Shown: piece by piece, positions 1 through 8,161 of the stretch
Numbering within the stretch: the stretch's first letter is position 1
Layout of the letters: every line of letters begins with the position of its first letter
Source of the DNA: Bradyrhizobium sp. Rc3b
GTDB taxonomy: Bacteria > Pseudomonadota > Alphaproteobacteria > Rhizobiales > Xanthobacteraceae
NCBI RefSeq assembly: GCF_900114915.1
Contig: NZ_FOUS01000002.1
Coordinates: forward strand, 620,001 to 684,000
Length of the DNA: 64,000 nucleotides
Direction of reading: 5' to 3'
Program-made: the position numbers and the translations under genes
Notes under the pieces: generated by a model
What the model saw: only the letters and a program-made list of their open reading frames with translations
Told to the model about the DNA's origin: nothing
The model's database searches: none

Positions 1-221
1 GAAATCAGCGCGCCTTTCTGGAGCAGATCGGCAATCATCGCGCTCTGCTCGGCGGTAAGCTCCAGCGGTTTCGAGGAAACCAGGACGCCATGAGCGGAGA
101 GTATGGCTTCTCGAACTGGCTTCGCTGAGACGATCACGCCTAAAGTCAGGAATGCAAAGGTCCCAAGTAACGCACCAAAAGTCACCGACAGACAGTGACC
201 GATCCTCCCCATCCGTTTCAT
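1..221 (-). CDS. Hypothetical membrane-anchored protein, 3' end outside window
   Basis: Only the first 73 codons are inside the window; the frame is open to the left edge. From the ATG at 221 the protein begins MKRMGRIG, runs into a hydrophobic stretch at about residues 10-33 (core ALLGTFAFLTLGVIV), then turns polar with a helical segment LTAEQSAMIADLLQKG. This looks like a signal anchor or uncleaved signal followed by a soluble domain. A second ATG three codons downstream is an equally possible start. No family is recognised, and the catalytic or binding part, if any, lies outside the window. It points away from the unknown gene at 572. Confidence 0.55.
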   Translation of the reverse strand, partial: MKRMGRIGHCLSVTFGALLGTFAFLTLGVIVSAKPVREAILSAHGVLVSSKPLELTAEQSAMIADLLQKGALI

Positions 222-571
222 TCGAAGTTTCCCACAGCCCCGCAGTTATTATGATCGGTTAAGGCGAGTCGGGAAATAGGAGTGCCCAAGCCCCACGCGA
301 CCGAACCACCCGGCTTCCATCTGGGCATTCCCCGACCAAATCACCATCCGGGCTCGGCGATCCAATGCGTCAAGAATGGCTCGCACCTGGTTGCCTATGG
401 TATTATGGCACCTCAGTCAGGTCAGGTCAGCTACATCGGTCGTTTTTCTTGCTTAAAACTGTTAAGTGTGCATCTTATGGCTTTACCTGCTTCAGTTGGC
501 AGTCCTGACGGCGGTGACCCTTTTTGCTCAAAGACACCGCCCGCCAGTTCCACAAAGCGCTTGGAGTCGCC
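222..571. other. Intergenic region, 350 bp, no gene seen
   Basis: This is the gap between two divergent unknown genes, so it must hold both of their promoters. Base composition is visibly less G+C-rich than in the core genes that follow. The open frames crossing it have no ribosome binding site and no protein-like composition. No convincing operator, hairpin or RNA gene was found. Confidence 0.4.
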
Positions 572-1039
572 ATGCAGATTGAAATTAAGATCGACGGGCT
601 CTCGTTCGTCAATATGCAGCTTAACGAAGCCGTTCTTGCAAAGCTCCTTGGTGGCGCACGCGCCGTCGAGGGTGTTCCCCGTAGCACGCCCATCACCGTG
701 GTTCAGACTCAGGATCTTCTCTCCAGGATCGACGCAAAGAGCGTTCAGTTTCTGAAGCAGATCGCTGTCAACGGCGGTGAGATTAGTTGGGGTGAGATGC
801 GCCGGATCTTCGGCATAAGCGATGCCGCCGCCGGAGGCTGGACCGAGTTCTCTTCCAGCTATGGCAAGGGCATCACGCGAGCGTTGCGCAACCTCACCGG
901 CGACAAATCGGCGCGCCTGGTTTGCTGGAATGATGATGACTGGCCCGACGGTGGACGCGCTGGCGCCTGGGATGATTGCAAGGTGTTTATCGATGGGCTC
1001 GCTTTGAAATCGCTTCGCGAGGCAACCGGCATCGCCTGA
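572..1039 (+). CDS. Hypothetical protein, 155 aa
   Basis: The start MQIEIKIDG is chosen because GGAG (563-566) sits 5 bases before the ATG; an in-frame start 16 codons upstream lacks such a site. The protein looks real: mixed alpha/beta composition, conserved-looking turns, and a helix-turn-helix-like stretch (GEISWGEMRRIFGI) in the middle, followed by a basic segment (GKGITRALRNLTGDKSARLV) and an acidic DDDWPDGG loop. A nucleic-acid-related role is possible but is only inference from that basic helix. The gene is followed 33 bases later by a strong terminator and faces rpsR. Family unknown. Confidence 0.6.
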   Translation: MQIEIKIDGLSFVNMQLNEAVLAKLLGGARAVEGVPRSTPITVVQTQDLLSRIDAKSVQFLKQIAVNGGEISWGEMRRIFGISDAAAGGWTEFSSSYGKGITRALRNLTGDKSARLVCWNDDDWPDGGRAGAWDDCKVFIDGLALKSLREATGIA

Positions 1040-1071
1040 GGCTGGCAGTCGCCTGAGCTTGTCAAATGCGC

Positions 1072-1098
1072 AAAGGGGCTCCATGGCGGAGCCCCTTT
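1072..1098 (+). terminator. Rho-independent terminator of the 572-1039 gene
   Basis: An 11-bp perfect stem (AAAGGGGCTCC at 1072-1082 with GGAGCCCCTTT at 1088-1098) closes a 5-base loop and runs into TTTTA. It sits 33 bases after the stop codon of the upstream gene. Confidence 0.8.
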
Positions 1099-1410
1099 TA
1101 GTTGGTGGCGACCCGACGCTGTGCCGGAATGAGTTGCAGGAGGCGCAGCGGGAGCGCTGTAGGGCCGAGGCTTCTCTTCACGGTCAGGCGTCGGAGGGGA
1201 TGGGCAGTGCTGGCAGAGCCGGAGGCCAGCTGTAGCAGTTTCGTAGCAGAAACGGTCCGAAAAACCCGGTACGGAGCGTGAACCGGTGGCAACATGTGCG
1301 TTGATTTTATTGAGGAAAATTCTTGTCGCTCAAACGAGCGGTTAGAGGCATCTCGCCCCAACCATCGGCGACCGGACGATCCGGAAGCCTTATGAGTTCA
1401 GAAAAGTCGC
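1099..1410. other. Intergenic region between two convergent terminators, nothing seen
   Basis: The stretch lies between the + strand terminator at 1072-1098 and the - strand terminator at 1411-1435. Open frames here have no ribosome binding site and low-complexity composition. In relatives rplI is expected near rpsR, but no rplI-like sequence is visible. Confidence 0.4.
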
Positions 1411-1435
1411 GACCGGCGGCTTGGCGCCGCCGGTC
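1411..1435 (-). terminator. Terminator after rpsR
   Basis: A 10-bp perfect stem (GACCGGCGGC at 1411-1420 with GCCGCCGGTC at 1426-1435) lies 12 bases past the rpsR stop. Read on the minus strand it is followed by a short T-rich stretch (gcgacttttc). It should end the rpsF-rpsR transcript. Confidence 0.75.
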
Positions 1436-1447
1436 GAATTGGTCGTA

Positions 1448-1687
1448 TCAGCGAATGACGTAGGGCAACAGGCCCAGGAACCGCGCGCGCTTGATGGCGC
1501 GGGCGAGCTCACGCTGCTTCTTCGCAGACACCGCGGTGATGCGGCTCGGCACGATCTTGCCGCGCTCGGAGACGTAACGCATCAAGAGCTTGGAGTCCTT
1601 GTAGTCGATCTTGGGAGCATTGGCGCCCGTGAACGGGCAGCTCTTGCGACGACGGAAAAACGGGCGGCGTGCACCAGCTTCAGCCAT
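1448..1687 (-). CDS. rpsR: 30S ribosomal protein S18
   Basis: The 79-aa product is a small basic protein of the 30S platform that pairs with S6 on the central domain of 16S rRNA. Family features are visible: the N-terminal [13 protein letters not shown] segment, the IDYKD and [12 protein letters not shown] core, and the [15 protein letters not shown]-terminus. Length is typical. It lies 5 bases after rpsF, so both come from one message. Unusually for this group, a terminator follows at once and no rplI is seen downstream. Confidence 0.97.
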   Translation of the reverse strand: MAEAGARRPFFRRRKSCPFTGANAPKIDYKDSKLLMRYVSERGKIVPSRITAVSAKKQRELARAIKRARFLGLLPYVIR

Positions 1688-1692
1688 TGTTC

Positions 1693-2196
1693 TTACTCCC
1701 CATCCGTCGTGGTGGTTTCAGCTTCTTCGCGTGGACGGCGCGGGCCGCGGTCGCCACGGAAGCCACCGCCTTCACGATCGCCACCACGGAAACCACCCTC
1801 GCGGTCACCGCGGAAGCCGCCTTCACGCTCGCCGCGGAAGCCGCCGCCACGATCGTCACGCTCGCGGTCACGGTCGGCCTTGCGCATCATCGCGGACGGG
1901 CCCTCCTCGAGTTCCTCGACGCGGACGCTGAGATAGCGGATCACGTCTTCGCTGATGCGCTCCTGGCGCTCGATCTCGGCGATCGCCGCGGACGGCGCGT
2001 CGATGTTGAGCAGCACGAAGTGCGCCTTGCGGTTCTTGTTCATGCGGTAGGTGAGGGAGCGTACGCCCCAATTCTCGGTCTTGGTGACCTTGCCGCCGAG
2101 ACCCTCGACGATACCGGTCATCTGCGCAGTCAGCTCTTCGACCTGCTGCGTGCTCGCGTCCTGACGCGCGAGAAAGACATGCTCATAAAGAGCCAT
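1693..2196 (-). CDS. rpsF: 30S ribosomal protein S6 with RGG-like C-terminal tail
   Basis: S6 binds S18 and the 16S rRNA platform. The start [13 protein letters not shown] is chosen because a GAAAGGACC site precedes this ATG; a longer frame begins 9 codons earlier without one. Residues 1-100 form the usual S6 ferredoxin-like domain ([46 protein letters not shown]). Residues about 109-152 are a low-complexity tail of repeated [16 protein letters not shown] units, ending in an acidic TTTTDGE. The total of 167 aa exceeds the roughly 130 aa of the E. coli protein because of this tail. Such extensions occur in alphaproteobacterial S6; an RNA-binding role for the RGG units is inference. Confidence 0.97.
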   Translation of the reverse strand: MALYEHVFLARQDASTQQVEELTAQMTGIVEGLGGKVTKTENWGVRSLTYRMNKNRKAHFVLLNIDAPSAAIAEIERQERISEDVIRYLSVRVEELEEGPSAMMRKADRDRERDDRGGGFRGEREGGFRGDREGGFRGGDREGGGFRGDRGPRRPREEAETTTTDGE

Positions 2197-2387
2197 GGTG
2201 GTCCTTTCCTCATGTTGGCGCATCGCCCGGCGTCAAGCCCTTAAGAGGCCTTCGGAAAGGACTCTGGGATTAAGCTCAGAAGGCGGAAACACGGGACGAC
2301 GGGCCGACTGGCCCTGCCACACCAAAATCACGAATGACTTGCTGAGACCGTCCGTTCAGCTCCCGGCCGGGGTCTGCGGATGCGCGC

Positions 2388-2415
2388 CTTATACGGATTT
2401 TGGCTGACTTGGCAA
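2388..2415 (-). promoter_or_regulatory. Probable rpsF promoter
   Basis: On the minus strand, TTGCCA (2415-2410) and TATAAG (2393-2388) are separated by 16 bp, a good sigma-70-type match. This gives a leader of about 185 nt before rpsF, long enough for the S6:S18-binding leader structure known in many bacteria; that structure was not verified here. Confidence 0.5.
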
Positions 2416-2483
2416 GGTTGGAGCGCCTCGTTTTCGGCCAGACGGTGCTGACAGGCGCGTCCAAACCACCCTCCCGTACCAGC

Positions 2484-2512
2484 TTGACCTATTTGTTTGT
2501 ATGTCATACAAA
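2484..2512 (+). promoter_or_regulatory. Promoter and palindromic operator of the tetR-desaturase operon
   Basis: TTGACC (2484-2489) and TACAAA (2507-2512) have 17-bp spacing. A perfect inverted repeat TTTGTATG-T-CATACAAA (2496-2512) covers the -10 hexamer. The layout fits autorepression by the TetR-family protein encoded just downstream. The palindrome is seen directly; binding is inferred. Confidence 0.65.
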
Positions 2513-2532
2513 TAATGGATCGGGAGGTGCTG

Positions 2533-3237
2533 ATGGCGGGTGAATCGGTCCAGGCTCCGCTTGAGGCGTCGGCGGGTGATCCGAAGCACGCTGCGCGGGC
2601 CACACGGTCGGCCGGCCGCAAGATGCGCTCACTGCTGCTGGATGCAGCAAGTCCGCTGTTCCGGGAGCGCGGGCTGTCGGGCACGGCGATCACCGACATC
2701 GCGGCCGCCGCGGACGCCTTCCCAAGCCAGATCACCTACTACTTCCGCACCAAGGAGGCGCTGTTCGTCGAATGCGCCTGCCGCGACCTCTTGTATCTGG
2801 CGCGTGCGACCGAGCAGGCGGCGCTGAAGGCGCGCACGCCACGGGAATACACGCATGCGCTGGCGGAGACCGTGACGGCGAGCGATTCGGTGGCTTTCTT
2901 CGCCGAGGCGCTGACATTGACGCGGCGCCGCCAGGATCTTGCACCGCTCGTCGAGCGCACGATCGAGCGCCTGCACGGCGAAGGCGCGCGCGCCTATGCG
3001 AGCCAGGTGGCGCGGCACGGCTGGCGCTCCCTGCGCGCGCCCGACGAAAGCTCGCGGCGGTTCTGGGCCGTCGCTATCGGCGTCATTCTCGAAGGCTACG
3101 CCATGGGCCGTTCGCCCGAGGCGCTCTGTGCCGAGATGCTGCGCGTGCTGGGCGAGCAAGCGAAATCTGATGACGCAGCGCGCCTGCGTCTTGTCGAGGG
3201 CCGCGAGGCATCAAGCAATTCGAACGAGGAAGGCTAG
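2533..3237 (+). CDS. TetR/AcrR family transcriptional regulator
   Basis: The start MAGESVQ is chosen because GGGAGG (2522-2527) lies 5 bases before this ATG; upstream in-frame TTG and ATG codons fall in or next to the operator. The 234-aa protein has a TetR-type DNA-binding domain at about residues 31-80 (ARATRSAGRKMRSLLLDAA, LFRERGLSGTAITDIAAAADAFPSQITYYFRTKEALF) and a helical ligand-binding C-terminal part. The stop is 3 bases from the desaturase start, so the two genes are one operon. By analogy with desaturase-linked TetR proteins such as DesT and FabR, it may sense acyl-CoA or acyl chains. That is inference from the neighbour. Confidence 0.9.
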   Translation: MAGESVQAPLEASAGDPKHAARATRSAGRKMRSLLLDAASPLFRERGLSGTAITDIAAAADAFPSQITYYFRTKEALFVECACRDLLYLARATEQAALKARTPREYTHALAETVTASDSVAFFAEALTLTRRRQDLAPLVERTIERLHGEGARAYASQVARHGWRSLRAPDESSRRFWAVAIGVILEGYAMGRSPEALCAEMLRVLGEQAKSDDAARLRLVEGREASSNSNEEG

Positions 3238-3240
3238 GCC

Positions 3241-4266
3241 ATGACCGCTCTTCGCATGCGTGCCCGCGATTTCCTGACCGACGACCAGCTTGCCGACGTG
3301 CGAGAGCGTGTGACCTGGAAAGGTGTTGCTCTGATCGTGCACGCCTGGGCGCTGATCATTGGCGCGATCGCCCTGGTCGCGTGGTGGCCCAATCCGGTCA
3401 CCTATGTCCTTGCCGTTGCAATCATCGGCTCGCGCCAACTGGGCCTTGCGATCCTGATGCATGATGGCGCACATGGCTGCCTGTCCGCCGACGAGAAAAC
3501 CAATCTGGCCCTGAGCCAGTGGCTCTGTGCCTATCCGCTGTTTGCGGAGACGCGCAGCTACCGGCGTTACCACCTGCAGCACCATGCGCGCACGCAGCAG
3601 GAGGATGATCCCGATCTCGTGCTGTCGGCACCGTTTCCGATTACGAAGCTGAGCTATCGCCGCAAGTTCATTCGCGATATCACCGGGCAGACCGGCTACC
3701 AGCAGCGCAAGGCGCAGCTGCTCAATGGGCTCGGTCCGAAGGACTGGCCGTGGCGGCAGCGTCTGGCGCATTTCTGGGACAAGCTAGGTCCGCAATGCCT
3801 GCTCAACGCCGCGATGTTCGCCGCGCTCGCGGCGGCCGGCATATGGTGGGCCTATCCGCTGCTCTGGCTGGTGCCGCTCCTGACCTGGATGATGGTCATC
3901 ACCCGCATCCGCAACATTGCAGAGCATGCCGTCGTCCCCGACAGCAGCGATCCCCTGTGCAACACCCGCACCACGCATGCCAATGTTCTCGAGCGCTTGT
4001 TCATCGCGCCGTACTACGTCAATTATCACCTCGAGCATCATCTGCTGTTCTACGTGCCCTGTTACAATCTGCCGAAGGTCCATCGCCTGCTGAGTGAGAG
4101 CCGGCATGCCGGCCGCATGGAGGTGCAGCCAAACTACGCGGCGGTGTTGCGGCTGGCGACGGCAAAGCCTGACAGGGAGGATCGGCCGGGGCAGTTGGCG
4201 AGCAGCGCGCGCCGTGCGCAGGCCGGAGCGGAGGTCGACGCCAACCAGACCGCCGGTGGGTTTTGA
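3241..4266 (+). CDS. Membrane fatty acid desaturase
   Basis: The protein is an integral-membrane di-iron desaturase that introduces a double bond into acyl chains of membrane lipids or acyl-CoA. The three histidine boxes are intact: HDGAH (74-78), HLQHH (111-115) and HLEHH (263-267). Hydrophobic pairs at about 30-65 and 185-222 fit the usual hairpin topology. Length, 341 aa, is normal. It is translationally close to tetR and is probably repressed by it. The last 50 residues are polar and low-complexity. Position beside the fab cluster fits a membrane-lipid role. Substrate and regiospecificity cannot be read from the sequence. Confidence 0.92.
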   Translation: MTALRMRARDFLTDDQLADVRERVTWKGVALIVHAWALIIGAIALVAWWPNPVTYVLAVAIIGSRQLGLAILMHDGAHGCLSADEKTNLALSQWLCAYPLFAETRSYRRYHLQHHARTQQEDDPDLVLSAPFPITKLSYRRKFIRDITGQTGYQQRKAQLLNGLGPKDWPWRQRLAHFWDKLGPQCLLNAAMFAALAAAGIWWAYPLLWLVPLLTWMMVITRIRNIAEHAVVPDSSDPLCNTRTTHANVLERLFIAPYYVNYHLEHHLLFYVPCYNLPKVHRLLSESRHAGRMEVQPNYAAVLRLATAKPDREDRPGQLASSARRAQAGAEVDANQTAGGF

Positions 4267-4439
4267 GGGGGCGCATCCCCAGTTGAGTGCTGCTCGAAGT
4301 TCCCATCTCGGCTTGACAGTCCGGCCCCGGACAGTGTCTACGGCCCCCTTTGGAGCACGATCCGGAACCATGGCCTAACGCCGTGCGTAATCGGCTGCCG
4401 GTTCTCGCGGGGATCGTGTCCGACAAGCAGGGAGCGCCG

Positions 4440-5399
4440 ATGACGGCTGCATTCACATTTCCTGGGCAGGGTTCCCAGGCGGTCGGCATGGGCAAGGCCC
4501 TGGCCGATGCCTTTCCGGTGGCGCGCGCCGTGTTCGACGAGGTCGATGCCGCGCTCGGGGAGAAGCTGACGGCGATCATCTGGGATGGTCCGGCCGAAAC
4601 CCTCCAGCTCACCGAAAACGCCCAGCCGGCGCTGATGGCGGTGTCCGTCGCCACCCTGCGCGTGCTGGAGGCTGAGGCTGGATTTTCCGTGGGACGAGAT
4701 GCGGCCTTCGTCGCCGGCCACTCGCTCGGTGAATATTCGGCGCTGGCGGCGGCCGGCAGTCTGACGGTCTCGGATACCGCCCGCCTGCTTCGCACCCGCG
4801 GTCTCGCAATGCAAAAGGCCGTTCCGGTCGGCGCGGGCGCGATGGCCGCACTGCTCGGTCTCGACTACGAGGCCGCCATGGAGGTCGCCAAGGAGGCGGC
4901 GCAGGGGCAGGTCTGCCAGGCCGCCAACGACAATGGCGGCGGGCAGGTTGTCGTCTCGGGCGACAAGGCCGCGGTCGATCGCGCCGTCGAGATCGCCAAG
5001 ACCAAGGGCGCCAAGCGCGCGATGCTGCTGCCGGTGTCCGCCCCGTTCCATTGCAAGCTGATGCAGCCCGCTGCCGACGCCATGGCCGAAGCGCTGTCGA
5101 AGGTCACGATCAAGGCCCCGGCTTCGCCGCTGGTGTCGAACGTGCTGGCGAGCGCCATCACCGATCCCGACGAGATCCGTCGCCGCCTGGTCGAGCAGGT
5201 CACCGGCACCGTGCGCTGGCGCGAGTCGGTTGCCTATATGGCGGGGCAGGGCGTCACCCGGTTCTTCGAGATCGGCGCCGGCAAGGTGCTATCCGGTCTC
5301 GTCAAGCGCATCGCGGACGGCGCCGTCGGCGTTTCGGTCGGTGGCCCGAACGACATTGCCGCCGCCAAGGATGCATTGGCCGCTGCCAAGCAGGGCTAA
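4440..5399 (+). CDS. fabD: Malonyl-CoA:ACP transacylase
   Basis: FabD moves malonyl from CoA to the acyl carrier protein, supplying extender units to type II fatty acid synthesis in the cytosol. The start MTAAFTFPGQGSQ follows a GGGAG site; the frame is open further upstream but without homology. Family features: FPGQGSQ at 7-13, the nucleophile elbow GHSLG with Ser95, the conserved Arg120 region, and the catalytic His204 in APFHC. Length, 319 aa, is usual. Its TAA stop is the first part of a hairpin repeat that fills the gap to fabG. It heads the run fabD-fabG-acpP-fabF. Confidence 0.97.
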   Translation: MTAAFTFPGQGSQAVGMGKALADAFPVARAVFDEVDAALGEKLTAIIWDGPAETLQLTENAQPALMAVSVATLRVLEAEAGFSVGRDAAFVAGHSLGEYSALAAAGSLTVSDTARLLRTRGLAMQKAVPVGAGAMAALLGLDYEAAMEVAKEAAQGQVCQAANDNGGGQVVVSGDKAAVDRAVEIAKTKGAKRAMLLPVSAPFHCKLMQPAADAMAEALSKVTIKAPASPLVSNVLASAITDPDEIRRRLVEQVTGTVRWRESVAYMAGQGVTRFFEIGAGKVLSGLVKRIADGAVGVSVGGPNDIAAAKDALAAAKQG

Positions 5400-5480
5400 A
5401 GCGCGATTTCTCGTCGCGCTTGAGTTTTTCAGTTTACGCACGATCTTCGGAAAACCGCTGCGCACTTTTCCGGATCGTGC
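5396..5480. repeat. Composite double-hairpin intergenic repeat, copy 1 (fabD-fabG)
   Basis: Hairpin 1 is CTAAAGCGCGA (5396-5406) pairing with TCGCGCTTGAG (5414-5424), one mismatch. Hairpin 2 has outer arms GCACGATC (5438-5445) and GATCGTGC (5473-5480), with inner CGGAAAA and TTTTCCG. The same two-hairpin unit recurs at 52293-52397 and, inverted, at 17938-18042. The TAA inside CTAAAGC is the fabD stop codon. The repeat ends 3 bases before the fabG ribosome binding site. Confidence 0.85.
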
Positions 5481-5496
5481 TTTGGAGGAGTTTTCG

Positions 5497-6234
5497 ATGT
5501 TCGATCTGACTGGCAAAAAGGCGCTCGTCACCGGCGCGACCGGCGGTATCGGCGGCGCGATCGCGCAGGCGCTGCACGCGCAGGGCGCGACCGTTGCGAT
5601 ATCAGGAACGCGCAAGGAGGTGCTGGACGAGCTTGCCGGCAAGCTCGGCGAGCGCACCCATGTGCTGCCCTGCAATCTCTCCAAAGCCGACGAGGTCGAG
5701 GCGCTGGTGCCCGCTGCGGAAGCGGCAATGGGCCAGGTCGACATCCTCATCGCCAATGCCGGTATCACCCGCGACAATCTCTTCGTGCAGCTCCGTGACG
5801 AGGATTGGGAGGAGGTCATCAACGTCAATCTAACCGCGACCTTCCGGCTGGCGCGCGCCGCCACCAAGCTGATGATGCGCAAGCGCTTCGGCCGCATCAT
5901 CGCCATCACCTCGGTGGTCGGCGTCACCGGCAATCCCGGGCAGGGCAATTACACGGCGTCGAAAGCGGGCCTGATCGGCATGATCAAGACGCTTGGTGCC
6001 GAATACGCCAAGCGCGGCGTCACCGCCAACTGCATCGCACCGGGCTTCATCAAGACGCCGATGACCGATGCGCTCAACGACAAGCAGCGCGAAACGATTC
6101 TGACCAAGGTTCCGGCCGCCCGCCTGGGGACGCCCGAGGATATCGCGGCGGCCGCCGTCTACCTGAGTTCGAACGAAGCAGCCTACGTCACCGGCCAGAC
6201 CATTCACGTCAACGGCGGCATGGCCATGATCTGA
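5497..6234 (+). CDS. fabG: 3-oxoacyl-ACP reductase
   Basis: FabG is the NADPH-dependent reductase of 3-ketoacyl-ACP in the elongation cycle. It is a classical short-chain dehydrogenase of 245 aa. Seen: cofactor motif TGATGGIG at 12-19, NAG at 87-89, and the catalytic triad Ser139, Tyr152 and Lys156 (YTASK). The start MFDLTGKKALVTG is set by GGAGGAG (5484-5490) 6 bases upstream; the frame is open further back through the repeat but carries no family sequence there. It lies between fabD and acpP. Confidence 0.97.
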   Translation: MFDLTGKKALVTGATGGIGGAIAQALHAQGATVAISGTRKEVLDELAGKLGERTHVLPCNLSKADEVEALVPAAEAAMGQVDILIANAGITRDNLFVQLRDEDWEEVINVNLTATFRLARAATKLMMRKRFGRIIAITSVVGVTGNPGQGNYTASKAGLIGMIKTLGAEYAKRGVTANCIAPGFIKTPMTDALNDKQRETILTKVPAARLGTPEDIAAAAVYLSSNEAAYVTGQTIHVNGGMAMI

Positions 6235-6547
6235 AGCGCTCGTTCCGCACTGCCCACATGGGCTGTGCGGATGCGGCAAACGGCCGTTTCCGGAGGGAAA
6301 TGAGGCTTATAGTCAAGGCAGTTGAAGTATGATAACCGGACGCTCAACGGATGGGCAAAGAACGCCATTGCAGGTTTTTGAAACCCTGTATATTGGCGAT
6401 GCGGAGCCTTGGCCGTCGTTCGCCGGGCCCTGTATCGGTTAGGATGGGGCCAAATCAAAGTTCGTAAGCGAAGGCAAGTAACACGACCACGACGGCTCGT
6501 ATCGTCCCGGGGGGTCGGGTCTACAGGGAACAACACGAGGTTATGCA
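6235..6547. other. fabG-acpP intergenic region, 313 bp
   Basis: No gene is seen. The gap is long for a fab operon, so acpP probably has its own promoter. A weak candidate is TTGCAG (6368-6373) with TATATT (6389-6394), but the 15-bp spacing is short. A ribosome binding site is not obvious right before acpP. Confidence 0.3.
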
Positions 6548-6787
6548 ATGAGTGACATTGGCGAACGGGTTAAGAAGATCGTGGTCGAACACCTTGGTGT
6601 TGAACCCGAGAAGGTTGTCGACGCCGCGAGCTTCATCGACGACCTCGGCGCCGACAGTCTGGACACCGTCGAGCTGGTGATGGCGTTCGAAGAAGAATTC
6701 GGTTGCGAGATTCCGGACGACGCTGCGGAAACGATTCTCACCGTCGGCGACGCCACGAAGTTTCTCGAGAAGAACGCGAAGAGCTAA
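6548..6787 (+). CDS. acpP: Acyl carrier protein
   Basis: AcpP carries growing acyl chains on a 4'-phosphopantetheine arm. The 79-aa acidic protein has the attachment site Ser37 in [18 protein letters not shown], with the usual helices around it ([38 protein letters not shown]). Length is typical. A strong terminator-like hairpin stands between it and fabF, which fits acpP being made at much higher level than its neighbours. Confidence 0.97.
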   Translation: MSDIGERVKKIVVEHLGVEPEKVVDAASFIDDLGADSLDTVELVMAFEEEFGCEIPDDAAETILTVGDATKFLEKNAKS

Positions 6788-6815
6788 GGCTCTTCATTTT
6801 CGCGGGGACAACATT

Positions 6816-6854
6816 GAAACCGGACGGGCCGCTTCCCAGCGGTCAGCCGGTTTC
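6816..6854 (+). terminator. Hairpin terminator or attenuator after acpP
   Basis: GAAACCGG (6816-6823) pairs with CCGGTTTC (6847-6854), with a further CGCT/AGCG pair inside, followed by TTTCTTGTTA. It could end most acpP transcripts while some read into fabF 41 bases on. Confidence 0.6.
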
Positions 6855-6895
6855 TTGTTATTGGCCGTGAATCTTTCGATGCGGAGTTTTCGGAT

Positions 6896-8161
6896 ATGAG
6901 GCGGGTTGTCGTCACTGGTCTCGGCATGGTGTCGCCACTCGGCTGCGGCGTCGAGCCAACCTGGAAGCGCATCCTCAACGGCGAGAGTGGTGCGCGCAGG
7001 ATCGAGAGCTTCGATGTCTCCGATCTTCAGACCAAATACGCCTGCACGGTCGTGCGCGGCGACGGCAGCAACGATACCTTCAATCCCGACAAGTGGATGG
7101 AGCCGAAGGACCAGCGCAAGGTCGACGACTTCATCATCTTCGGCATGGCCGCCGCCGGCCAGGCGCTCGACGATGCCAACTGGCATCCCGAGACCGAAGA
7201 GGACAAATGCGCGACCGGCACCATGATCGGATCGGGCATCGGCGGCCTCAACGGCATTGCCGAGACCGCGATCCTGCTCAAGGAGCGCGGACCGCGCCGG
7301 GTGTCGCCGTTCTTCATTCCGGGCCGCCTGATCAACCTGGCTTCCGGCTACGTCTCGATCGCGCACGGGCTGAAGGGGCCGAACCATTCGGTGGTCACGG
7401 CCTGCTCGACCGGTGCGCACGCCGTCGGCGATGCCGCCCGCCTGATCGCGCTGGGCGACGCCGACGTGATGGTCGCCGGCGGCGCCGAATCGCCGATCAG
7501 CCGCATCGGCATTGCCGGCTTCAACGCCGCGCGCGCGCTGTCGACCGGTTTCAACGAGACACCCGAAAAGGCCTCGCGTCCCTACGACAAGGACCGCGAC
7601 GGTTTCGTGATGGGCGAGGGCGCCGGCGTCCTCGTGCTGGAAGAGCTCGAGCACGCCCGGCGCCGTGGCGCCAGGATCTACGCCGAGGTGATCGGTTACG
7701 GTCTTTCGGGTGATGCCTATCACATTACCTCGCCGTCGCCCGATGGCGATGGCGGCTTCCGCAGTATGTCGGCCGCGCTCAAGCGCGCTGGCCTCACCGC
7801 CTCCGATCTCGACTACATCAACGCGCACGGCACCTCGACGCCGCTCGGCGACGAGATCGAGCTCGGTGCCGTCGAGCGTCTGCTCGGCAATGCTGCCTCC
7901 AAGGTTGCGATGTCCTCGACCAAATCGTCGACGGGCCATCTCCTGGGTGCGGCGGGTGCGATCGAGGCGATTTTCGCCATTCTCGCGATTCGCGATAATG
8001 TCGTGCCGCCGACGATCAACCTCGACAATCCGTCGGTGGAGACTGCGATCGATCTCGTGCCGCATACGGCGAAGAAGCGAGAGGTCAACGTCGCCTTGTC
8101 GAACTCGTTTGGTTTTGGCGGTACCAATGCGTCGGTGATCGTGCGGCGCCTCGCCAGTTAG
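6896..8161 (+). CDS. fabF: 3-oxoacyl-ACP synthase II (beta-ketoacyl-ACP synthase)
   Basis: FabF condenses malonyl-ACP with acyl-ACP. The 421-aa thiolase-fold protein shows the catalytic Cys170 (VTACSTGAH), His311 (NAHGTST) and His348 (STKSSTGHLLGA, with Lys343), plus the glycine-rich C-terminus NSFGFGGTNAS. All residues of the Cys-His-His triad are intact. The start MRRVVVTGLGMVSPLG matches the family N-terminus. It follows acpP and precedes mltG, an order usual in alphaproteobacteria. Confidence 0.97.
   Translation: MRRVVVTGLGMVSPLGCGVEPTWKRILNGESGARRIESFDVSDLQTKYACTVVRGDGSNDTFNPDKWMEPKDQRKVDDFIIFGMAAAGQALDDANWHPETEEDKCATGTMIGSGIGGLNGIAETAILLKERGPRRVSPFFIPGRLINLASGYVSIAHGLKGPNHSVVTACSTGAHAVGDAARLIALGDADVMVAGGAESPISRIGIAGFNAARALSTGFNETPEKASRPYDKDRDGFVMGEGAGVLVLEELEHARRRGARIYAEVIGYGLSGDAYHITSPSPDGDGGFRSMSAALKRAGLTASDLDYINAHGTSTPLGDEIELGAVERLLGNAASKVAMSSTKSSTGHLLGAAGAIEAIFAILAIRDNVVPPTINLDNPSVETAIDLVPHTAKKREVNVALSNSFGFGGTNASVIVRRLAS

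Noticed and set aside
431..1084. 217-codon minus-strand frame opposite the 155-aa gene
   Set aside because: The plus-strand gene has a ribosome binding site and better composition, and is followed by a terminator in its own direction.
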